DNA of 9,492 bases. It comes from Gammaproteobacteria bacterium (GTDB lineage Bacteria > Pseudomonadota > Gammaproteobacteria > SZUA-152). The translations under genes were made by a program, and so were the position numbers. Shown piece by piece: positions 1 through 4,929 of this stretch. Every line of letters starts with the position of its first letter. Position 1 is the first letter of the stretch. The stretch is from assembly GCA_024762755.1 (NCBI GenBank), contig JANTGX010000067.1, positions 1 to 9,492 on the forward strand. The letters run 5' to 3'. The notes under the pieces are model-generated. The model ran no database searches, was not told the origin of the DNA, and saw only the letters and a program-made list of their open reading frames with translations.

Positions 1-371
1 GGCGGCGCGCAAGAGGCACAACTGCGCAATGGAGGGCGTTCATCGGAGGGCGGCGGCACCGCGTCTTCGCTCCGATAGGCCGCCATCTCGACCCGTTCGG
101 CACGCGCACCGAACACCTCGACGCTGCCGTGATAGCGGCGCTCGCCGTCGCTGGTGAACTCGAAGGCATAGCGGCGGCTGAGCAACAGGCGGCCCCGAGC
201 GTTGCGCCGCAGGCGCAGGCGGGTGCGTGCCACGGTGTCGTCGAGGAACTGCACCCCGGCGCGTTCACAGGCGCGGCGGCCGGCCAGACGCGCCAGCTCA
301 CGGGTGCGCAGGGCGTCCCACCAGTACCACAGCCCGCCAGCAACGGGGAAGAGCCAGAGCCATTCGTTCAT
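1..371 (-). CDS. DUF3301 family membrane-anchored protein, 3' end beyond the window
   Basis: The frame opens at ATG 371 and has no stop before position 1, giving at least 123 residues. It starts with a hydrophobic, Trp-rich segment (MNEWLWLFPVAGGLWYWWD), which looks like a short N-terminal membrane anchor. An Arg-rich soluble part follows, with the pattern expected of DUF3301: an RACERAGVQFLDDTVA stretch (about residues 33-48), then RRNARGRLLLSRRYAFEF and GERRYHGSVEVFG. The family is small, about 100 residues, and has no known function. Here the frame continues into a Pro/Cys-rich tail (VPPPSDERPPLRSCASCAP) that I do not recognise as part of the family. It starts 4 bp after the slyX stop, so the two are probably cotranscribed and translationally coupled. 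The family call is from memory of the pattern; the reading frame is seen directly. Confidence 0.72.
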   Translation of the reverse strand, partial: MNEWLWLFPVAGGLWYWWDALRTRELARLAGRRACERAGVQFLDDTVARTRLRLRRNARGRLLLSRRYAFEFTSDGERRYHGSVEVFGARAERVEMAAYRSEDAVPPPSDERPPLRSCASCAP

Positions 372-375
372 GGGA

Positions 376-576
376 TCAATAGTGGGGTGGTGTCTCGTCG
401 GCGGCCGCCTCGGCCTCGCCGGGGGACAGGCTGCGCAATTGTTCGCGCAGGCGCCGCAGCTCCTCGCTCAGGGTCTGCAGGAGGCGCTGCTGTTGCAACA
501 CGGTCTCGCTGAGCGACTCCAGGGTCGCCTCCTGATGGGCATAACGGATTTCCAGATCGGTGAGACGCGATTCCAT
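376..576 (-). CDS. slyX: SlyX family protein
   Basis: A 66-residue protein, the usual SlyX size. It is almost entirely a heptad-patterned coiled coil (about residues 1-50: MESRLTDLEIRYAHQEATLE, then SLSETVLQQQRLLQTLSEEL). It ends in a short acidic linker and the C-terminal PPHY typical of SlyX. The frame extends upstream to an ATG at 666, but the family start is MESRLTDLE at 576; the extra 30 residues are non-coiled and overlap the divergent promoter region. SlyX has no firmly established biochemical role. The gene is followed 4 bp later by the DUF3301 gene, suggesting one transcript. No strong Shine-Dalgarno is visible before 576. The family assignment is fairly secure from the coiled coil plus the PPHY tail. 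Confidence 0.85.
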   Translation of the reverse strand: MESRLTDLEIRYAHQEATLESLSETVLQQQRLLQTLSEELRRLREQLRSLSPGEAEAAADETPPHY

Positions 577-596
577 GGGCGGGCTCGATAGACGGT

Positions 597-621
597 TACA
601 ATGGCCAACGATCTTTGGCCA
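597..621 (+). promoter_or_regulatory. Possible -10 box and operator-like dyad upstream of the methyltransferase gene
   Basis: TACAAT at 597-602 matches five of six bases of the sigma-70 -10 consensus. It overlaps by one base a perfect 7-bp inverted repeat, TGGCCAA (602-608) and TTGGCCA (615-621), with a 6-bp spacer. A start site near 608 would put the dyad across the transcription start, a common repressor position. No good -35 box is visible, so the promoter half is weak; the dyad itself is seen directly. Confidence 0.35.
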
Positions 622-683
622 ATCCCCCCGGCAGGTCAAGCGCGCGACACCGCTGGCCCCAGCCATCAGACCGAGAAGACGCC

Positions 684-1268
684 ATGAGCAACTCCGCGAT
701 GCGCGAAAAATGGGACGCCCGCTACCGCCAGGGTGGCCCCGGTGCCGATACCCCTGCCGCCCGCGTACTGGTGGAGAACCGCCACCTGCTGCCCGCGCAC
801 GGCCAGGCCTTGGATCTGGCCTGCGGCCTGGGCGGCAATGCCCGGCTGCTGGCCGAGGCCGGCCTCGACACCCAGGCCTGGGATCTCTCCCCCACGGCTA
901 TCGAGCGCCTCCGGGAGCAGGCCCACGGCCTTCCCCTGCAGGCCGAGGTGCGCGACGTGCTCGGTGCACCGCCGGCGGCCGACAGCTTCGACGTGATCGT
1001 CGTCAGCCGCTTTCTCGAGCGCGAGCTGTGCCCACGACTGGCCGCCGCCTTGCGGCCCGGCGGCCTGCTCTTCTACCAGACCTTCGTGCACCAGCGGCCC
1101 GGCGACGGTGGCCCGCGCAACCCCGCCTTCCTCCTGGCCGAGAACGAACTGCTGCGCCTGTTCGCGGGCCTGACGGTGCGCGTCTATCGGGAAGAGGGCT
1201 GCATCGGCGACATCCGCCAGGGTTGGCGGGACGAGGCCATGCTGGTGGCGCAACGGGGGATGGACTGA
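684..1268 (+). CDS. Class I SAM-dependent methyltransferase (TehB/UbiE-like), substrate unknown
   Basis: The predicted product is a cytosolic 194-residue Rossmann-fold methyltransferase. Motif I is LDLACGLGGNARLLAEAG (43-60), which binds SAM. The acidic residue after strand 2 is in AWDLSP (65-70, D67). DV at 91-92 and SFDVIVVSRFLE (101-112) fit the later core motifs, and LRPGGLLFYQTF (123-134) is the post-core strand. I place the start at ATG 684 rather than the in-frame ATG at 615, because GAGAAG (673-678) sits 5 bp upstream and the extra N-terminus is low-complexity and unlike the family. The closest pattern I recall is the short TehB-like or 'tellurite-resistance-related' group, but the substrate cannot be read from sequence. 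It is transcribed away from slyX and converges on cysB with only 5 bp between stops. Confidence 0.85.
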   Translation: MSNSAMREKWDARYRQGGPGADTPAARVLVENRHLLPAHGQALDLACGLGGNARLLAEAGLDTQAWDLSPTAIERLREQAHGLPLQAEVRDVLGAPPAADSFDVIVVSRFLERELCPRLAAALRPGGLLFYQTFVHQRPGDGGPRNPAFLLAENELLRLFAGLTVRVYREEGCIGDIRQGWRDEAMLVAQRGMD

Positions 1269-1281
1269 GGGCTTCAGCCCT
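1268..1281. other. Small hairpin at the convergent stops of the methyltransferase and cysB
   Basis: AGGGCT (1268-1273), TC, AGCCCT (1276-1281) is a perfect inverted repeat covering the last base of the methyltransferase stop and the cysB stop codon. It has no U-tract on either strand, so it is at best a weak or factor-aided bidirectional end signal. Confidence 0.3.
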
Positions 1282-2233
1282 TGCCCGCGGAGCGAACCTC
1301 GTTCTTTGCCGACTCCCAGTGGAGGATCCCCTCCACCGCGTCCTCGGTCAGCTGCGGTGTGATGTAGGTGATGAAGGCGTAGACGAAATTGCGCAGGTGG
1401 CGGCCGCGATGCACGCTGATGCAACTGGTGCTCGGCTGAAACAGGTGTCCTGCCTCCAGCACCGCCAAGTCGCGATCCTCCTCCGCATCCAGCGCCGTCT
1501 CCGCGATCACGCCGACCCCCAGGCCCAGTTTGACGTACTTCTTGATGATGTCCGCATCCAGGGCGGTGAGGGCGATATTGGTCAGCAGATTGGCATCGGT
1601 GAAGGCCTGATTGATGGCGGCACGACCGGAGACACTGTTGTCATAGGTGATCAGGGGATACTGCGCCAGGGACTCCAGGCTCAGGCTGTCCAGCTCCGTC
1701 AGGGGATGTCCCGGCGGCGTGATGACCGCCATGTTCCAGTCGCGGAAGGGCAGCATGACCAGTTCATTGGGCATGTTGCGCGCCACCGTAGTGATGGCCA
1801 CGTCGGCGGTACGCGAGAGCAGCATCTCGTAGATCTGTTTCACGTCACCCTGATGGATGCGCAGCTTGATACCGGGATATTCCTGGGTGAAGCGGGCGAT
1901 GACCGGCGGCAGCACATGATAGGCCTGGGTGTGGGTGGTGGCGATGGACAGGGTGCCCTGGCTGTCGTCGTTGGCCTGCTGCGCCAGCTGGCGGATATTG
2001 TCCGTCTCCGTGAGGATGCGCTCGGCCATCTCGATGATGCCCTGGCCCACCGGCGTGACCCCCGTCAGGCGCTTACCGTGGCGCTCGAAGATCTGCACGT
2101 TGAGCTCTTCCTCGAGCAGACGGATCTGGGTGCTGATGCCGGACTGTGCGGTAAACAGCCGTTCGGCCGCCGTGGTGACATTGAGACCGCGTCTGGCCAC
2201 CTCGCAGATGTAACGCAATTGCTGCAGCTTCAC
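1274..2233 (-). CDS. cysB: LysR-type transcriptional regulator CysB (cysteine regulon)
   Basis: A 319-residue LysR-family regulator, close to the 324 residues of enterobacterial CysB. The N-terminus MKLQQLRYICEVARRGLNVT and the winged-helix segment TTAAERLFTAQSGISTQIRL (about 20-39) are characteristic of CysB rather than of generic LysR proteins. The effector domain holds SIATTHTQAYHVLPP (96-110), which matches the CysB anion-binding loop; T100, T102 and Q103 fall at the numbering known for the sulfate-contacting residues. W166 in the RDWNMAV segment and the LTALDADIIKKYVKLGLGVGVIAE stretch (about 202-225, dimerisation and ligand region) also fit. CysB activates sulfate uptake and reduction genes in response to N-acetylserine and usually represses its own promoter. 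Upstream is an AT-rich region with a 9-bp palindrome, 38 bp before the start. GAGACGG is a weak ribosome binding site. In a sulfur oxidiser the regulon may differ from the enterobacterial one; that is inference. Confidence 0.95.
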   Translation of the reverse strand: MKLQQLRYICEVARRGLNVTTAAERLFTAQSGISTQIRLLEEELNVQIFERHGKRLTGVTPVGQGIIEMAERILTETDNIRQLAQQANDDSQGTLSIATTHTQAYHVLPPVIARFTQEYPGIKLRIHQGDVKQIYEMLLSRTADVAITTVARNMPNELVMLPFRDWNMAVITPPGHPLTELDSLSLESLAQYPLITYDNSVSGRAAINQAFTDANLLTNIALTALDADIIKKYVKLGLGVGVIAETALDAEEDRDLAVLEAGHLFQPSTSCISVHRGRHLRNFVYAFITYITPQLTEDAVEGILHWESAKNEVRSAGKG

Positions 2234-2253
2234 CGTCTCACCGCCTTATATTC

Positions 2254-2259
2254 ATTACA
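2254..2259 (-). promoter_or_regulatory. Possible cysB -10 box
   Basis: On the minus strand TGTAAT (2259 to 2254) matches five of six -10 bases and lies 20 bp before the cysB ATG. A 17-bp spacer puts the -35 region near 2282-2277, inside the inverted repeat, where the hexamer itself is poor. That layout would suit an activator- or repressor-controlled promoter. A second TATAAG (2250-2245) would leave almost no leader and is less likely. Confidence 0.3.
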
Positions 2260-2270
2260 GATAAAAATAC

Positions 2271-2297
2271 ACTTATAAATTATTTTTCTTTATAAGT
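2271..2297. promoter_or_regulatory. Perfect 9-bp inverted repeat, candidate CysB operator
   Basis: ACTTATAAA (2271-2279) and TTTATAAGT (2289-2297) are exact reverse complements with a 9-bp spacer. They sit in a strikingly AT-rich island within GC-rich DNA, 38 to 64 bp upstream of the cysB start. LysR-type regulators bind interrupted dyads of this kind, and CysB is known to repress its own gene in enteric bacteria. Assigning this dyad to CysB rests on position and shape, not on a match to a sharp consensus. Confidence 0.5.
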
Positions 2298-2371
2298 AAA
2301 TGGTCTAGTCTTTTTACCACAGACACCGCGGGCGCGCATCCGACAAACCGACGCAGGGTGTCATTGTGGCC

Positions 2372-2412
2372 ACCGATATCATGGAAAGCGAGATAGTTGG
2401 TGACCGATATCA
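2372..2412 (+). repeat. Direct repeat ACCGATATCA, two copies 31 bp apart
   Basis: ACCGATATCA occurs exactly at 2372-2381 and 2403-2412. The 31-bp offset is about three helical turns, placing both copies on the same DNA face upstream of the Sel1 gene. The second copy lies inside the CRP-like palindrome; the first lacks the flanking GTGA half. Confidence 0.45.
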
Positions 2413-2414
2413 CA
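2399..2414. promoter_or_regulatory. CRP/Vfr-like binding site
   Basis: GGTGA-N6-TCACA reproduces the CRP-family core TGTGA-N6-TCACA with one mismatch, and the GTGA and TCAC halves are perfect. It lies about 106 bp before the Sel1 start and about 165 bp from the cysB start, so the Sel1 gene is the likelier target. No convincing -10 box was found at the usual distances, and no CRP gene is in the window. Confidence 0.4.
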
Positions 2415-2519
2415 TTTTACGAACAAGCATCTGAAAATCCCACGCTGGGATGCCGCCAATGGATACAAGACACAGACATCGGGGCGACAAAGACTCGCCG
2501 AACAAGGAGACAAAATAGC

Positions 2520-3308
2520 ATGAACTTTCGCAAGCATCTCAGCCAGGGCCTCATCGGTGGCCTCATCTTCGCCGGCGGCCTCGGCCTGGCCCAGGCCGAC
2601 AGCTATGACGACGGCCTCATGGCCTTTGCCGTGGGCAACTTCCAGGCGGCGGGCCGTCTGTTCAGCGAGAGCGCCCGCGCCGGCAACCCTGGTGCCGAAC
2701 ACATGCTCATGCGTCTCTACAGCGAAGGCAAACTCCACGCCGAAGCGGGCGAGGCCCTGCACTGGACGCGCAAGGCCGCAGAGAGCGGGCTGGCCCAGGC
2801 CCAGTTTTCCCTCGCCGAGCGCTATGTCGCCCGCGGCGAGGCCGCCAAGGCCATCGAGTGGTACCGCAAGGCCATGGATCAGGGCCACCACATCGCCTAC
2901 TACAAGCTGGGACTGCTGCTGACTCAGGGCGCCGAAGGCGTCGCCAGCGACCACGCCGAAGCTCAGCATCTGCTGGGCATCGCCGCCTCGGAATTCGATG
3001 TCTTCGCCCAGATGGGCGAGGCCGAGGCACAGGCCACCCTCGCCTCCATGTACGAGAAGGCCCAGGGCGTACGCAAGGACATGGCCCTGGCCCTGCGCTG
3101 GTACGAGCGCGCCGCCCGCCAAGGTCAGGCCCTCGCCCAGCTGAGTCTGGGCCGCCTCTATGCCTACGGCGACGACGGCGTGCCGCGGGACACCCGCCAG
3201 GCCACCTACTGGCTCGACTTGGCAGCGGCCCAAGGCCTGGCCGAGGCGAAGACCCTGCTGAGCGAAATGGACGACCACGACGGGGCCCGCATCGCTCTGG
3301 CCATGTAG
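2520..3308 (+). CDS. Secreted Sel1-like (TPR-like) repeat protein
   Basis: A 262-residue protein with a Sec signal peptide. The charged N-terminus MNFRKHLSQG is followed by a hydrophobic core and a likely signal peptidase I site after AQA (residue 26). From about residue 28 to 245 it consists of alpha-helical Sel1/TPR-like units with recurring WYRKA, ALRWYERAARQG, AQLSLGRLYAYGDDGVPRD and YWLDLAAAQG patterns. The two best units are about 165-203 and 204-240; the earlier ones are more degenerate. Such repeats form solenoids that scaffold protein contacts. The partner is unknown and periplasmic location is inferred from the signal peptide. ATG 2520 is chosen over the in-frame start at 2397 because AAGGAG (2504-2509) precedes it and it begins the signal peptide. 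A single-gene unit is likely: it has a leader with a CRP-like site and ends in a strong terminator. Confidence 0.9.
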   Translation: MNFRKHLSQGLIGGLIFAGGLGLAQADSYDDGLMAFAVGNFQAAGRLFSESARAGNPGAEHMLMRLYSEGKLHAEAGEALHWTRKAAESGLAQAQFSLAERYVARGEAAKAIEWYRKAMDQGHHIAYYKLGLLLTQGAEGVASDHAEAQHLLGIAASEFDVFAQMGEAEAQATLASMYEKAQGVRKDMALALRWYERAARQGQALAQLSLGRLYAYGDDGVPRDTRQATYWLDLAAAQGLAEAKTLLSEMDDHDGARIALAM

Positions 3309-3350
3309 GCCACATCCCCGACTCTCCCCTGCCCACAACTTTCGTGGGGT

Positions 3351-3386
3351 TACCCCCGGCGCCTCGGCCCGGGGGTATTTTTTTTT
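3351..3386 (+). terminator. Rho-independent terminator of the Sel1-repeat gene
   Basis: TACCCCCGG (3351-3359) pairs perfectly with CCGGGGGTA (3369-3377) across a 9-nt loop and is followed by nine T residues (3378-3386). This is a strong intrinsic terminator 42 bp after the Sel1 stop on the plus strand. The rest of the gap to 3499 holds no gene that I can support. Confidence 0.92.
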
Positions 3387-3417
3387 GCACGAGATCTCGC
3401 GCAGACAGCGACCATCG

Positions 3418-3437
3418 CCTGCCGACCCCTGCCGACC
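3418..3437 (+). repeat. 10-bp tandem duplication
   Basis: CCTGCCGACC is present twice in direct succession (3418-3427 and 3428-3437) in the noncoding gap after the terminator. It looks like a small slippage product; no function is suggested. Confidence 0.5.
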
Positions 3438-3499
3438 ATTGGAAACAGACCGCGAAGCCGTCTACCGAACCGAATCCATGCCTTCTCGAATAGATCGGG

Positions 3500-3928
3500 T
3501 CAGGTGTCGGCACCGGGGAAATCGGTGGCAAAGCGGCTGATCCACTCCCGGGCCGCCTGCTCACTGCTCAGTTCGCGCCCCTCTTCTCGCAGAATCTGCC
3601 GCCGGTACTCCTCGATGTGGCAGAGCTGCTCCACCATGCGCGCGGGAAAGAGGTCGGCATCGTCGAGAAAGGTCATACCGATTTCGTAGTGGTCCCCCTT
3701 GTGCCGGCTCCAGGCGACATGGCCCAGGGCCTCGAAGGGCGGATCGACCAGGGTGATGCGCACCCGGATCGTGCTGCCGGGGGCGATGGGATGGTGCCAG
3801 AGAAAGGCCAGCCCGCCCTTGCTGACGTTGAGGGCGTGTTCTGTCTCTGCGGGCCGGGCGTTGCCCTCGGCGCCCTTCAGTTGGAAGTCGATGGGAATAC
3901 TCGAGGGGTGGCGAATATAGCTGCGCAT
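3500..3928 (-). CDS. PilZ-domain protein, probable c-di-GMP receptor
   Basis: A 142-residue cytosolic protein. The N-terminal PilZ domain shows both c-di-GMP binding motifs: R2-x3-R6 in RSYIRHP and N34-x-S36-x-x-G39 in NVSKGG. The beta-barrel strands run through about residue 87 (IRVRITLVDPPFEALGHVAW, then YEIGMTFLD). A C-terminal helical tail (about 90-135, FPARMVEQLCHIEEYRRQIL and onward) follows, which could dimerise or contact a partner. With both motifs intact, ligand binding is expected; the downstream target is unknown. The ATG at 3928 has no close ribosome binding site. AGGAGG (3955-3950) lies 21 nt upstream and no in-frame start codon sits nearer to it. It follows the rhodanese stop by 50 bp and is the last gene of the minus-strand series. 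Transcription here meets the plus-strand Sel1 gene tail to tail. Confidence 0.9.
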   Translation of the reverse strand: MRSYIRHPSSIPIDFQLKGAEGNARPAETEHALNVSKGGLAFLWHHPIAPGSTIRVRITLVDPPFEALGHVAWSRHKGDHYEIGMTFLDDADLFPARMVEQLCHIEEYRRQILREEGRELSSEQAAREWISRFATDFPGADT

Positions 3929-3978
3929 GGTCTTGCTGGTCTGTTCCAGCCTCCTGGCCTGTGCGGCAGGTGTAACCG

Positions 3979-4803
3979 TTACTTGCCGCCGAGGAAATCG
4001 TCCGTCATCTCTTTGTAGTAGGCGCGTGCCCCACCCTTCATGAAAGCATAGTTCCTCACGCCGCGGTCTTTCAGGTAATACTGCAACCAGCGTACCTGTT
4101 TGCCCGCAGCGTCGTAGATCAACAACCCGCGGTTGCCCTGCAGGGCCTTGCGTATGTAGCGATCCAGTTTCTTGCTGTCGTCCAGATAGACCCGCCGTTC
4201 GCGGCCGGGGAAGATCCCCAGAGAATCACGCTGCAAGCGGTCACGCACGTCCAACACCAAAGCATTACTGGCTGCGATGCGTTCCCCGAAATCGCCAGGG
4301 CTGAGCAGGTGTTTCTTGAATTCCGCCTTGCTGATCAGCCGCTTGGCGTCGCCCAGCGGTTTGCCGAGGAGCAGGGCCTGTTTAGGGTAGGCCTTGGCCC
4401 AGTCCATGATACCGGCATCGTAGGCGTAGACCCTGTCGATGCCCGCCGCCGCGGCCTTCTGCGCCGCCTTGTAGGACTTCATGCAGGTCTTGCCATTGCA
4501 ATAGACCACGATGTCCTTGTCATTTCCGGCGCGCAGTTCGGCCAACTTGGCGGCAAACTCAGGGTCGGCGAGGGGGATGTTGCTGGCACCCGAGATGTGC
4601 AGGGTCTTGTATTCGAAGGCGGAACGCACATCCACCGTATTCACCTCGTCCAAGCGGGCATGGAGTTGTTCGAGGGAGAGGGTGGCGACGTCCGGGTACA
4701 GTTTGCGCCCGGGGAATTCGTCCTCAGCGGCGGCCGGCGAGGCCAAGGGCAGCATACCCGCCAACAGGGCGAGGGTGACCAGGGCTTGTTTTATGGACGG
4801 CAT
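3979..4803 (-). CDS. Secreted tandem rhodanese protein, second domain without catalytic cysteine
   Basis: A 274-residue protein with a Sec signal peptide (cleavage probably after ASPAAA, residue 26), so it acts in the periplasm. The first rhodanese domain (about 40-145) has the TVDVRSAFEYKTLHISGASNIPL signature and the active-site loop YCNGKTCMKS, with Cys102 as the expected persulfide carrier and a second Cys107 in the loop. The second domain (about 155-270) keeps the fold markers LVLDVRDRLQRDSLGIFPG and MKGGARAYY. At the catalytic position it has LLIYDAAGKQV, an Asp (231) instead of Cys, so it is probably non-catalytic. Rhodaneses move sulfane sulfur between donors such as thiosulfate and acceptors; the substrate here is not known. 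ATG 4803 has AAGGAG (4817-4812) 8 bp upstream. It lies 115 bp after the diguanylate cyclase gene and 50 bp before the PilZ gene. A weak TATACA (4852-4847) could provide its own promoter. Confidence 0.9.
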   Translation of the reverse strand: MPSIKQALVTLALLAGMLPLASPAAAEDEFPGRKLYPDVATLSLEQLHARLDEVNTVDVRSAFEYKTLHISGASNIPLADPEFAAKLAELRAGNDKDIVVYCNGKTCMKSYKAAQKAAAAGIDRVYAYDAGIMDWAKAYPKQALLLGKPLGDAKRLISKAEFKKHLLSPGDFGERIAASNALVLDVRDRLQRDSLGIFPGRERRVYLDDSKKLDRYIRKALQGNRGLLIYDAAGKQVRWLQYYLKDRGVRNYAFMKGGARAYYKEMTDDFLGGK

Positions 4804-4912
4804 CGTGCGGTCTCCTTAAGGGGTTCTGCATCTGTGAGAGGCGGGGTGTATATGTCTGATTTAGCGGCAGAGTTGGGGAATCATTGAACCCTGCAACGGC
4901 ACCACCAGGCCT

Positions 4913-4929
4913 GCGCCCTCAAAGGGCGC
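4913..4929 (-). other. Hairpin enclosing the stop codon of the diguanylate cyclase gene
   Basis: On the minus strand GCGCCCT, TTG, AGGGCGC forms a perfect 7-bp stem with a 3-nt loop. The TGA stop (4921-4919) straddles the loop and the 3' arm. No T-run follows, so it is not a normal intrinsic terminator. It could stabilise the 3' end of the mRNA or cause partial polarity before the rhodanese gene. Confidence 0.4.

Noticed and set aside
560..2278. A 572-codon plus-strand open frame
   Set aside because: It covers slyX, the methyltransferase and cysB in other frames or on the opposite strand, and its translation is Arg/Gly/Pro-rich with no family pattern. GC-rich DNA produces such frames.
3387..3499. 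A small gene in the gap after the Sel1 terminator
   Set aside because: No start with a ribosome binding site and no structured RNA were visible; only a 10-bp duplication was found.
4847..4875. A separate promoter for the rhodanese gene (TATACA with CAACTC 17 bp upstream)
   Set aside because: The -35 hexamer is poor, so I mention it only within the gene entry.
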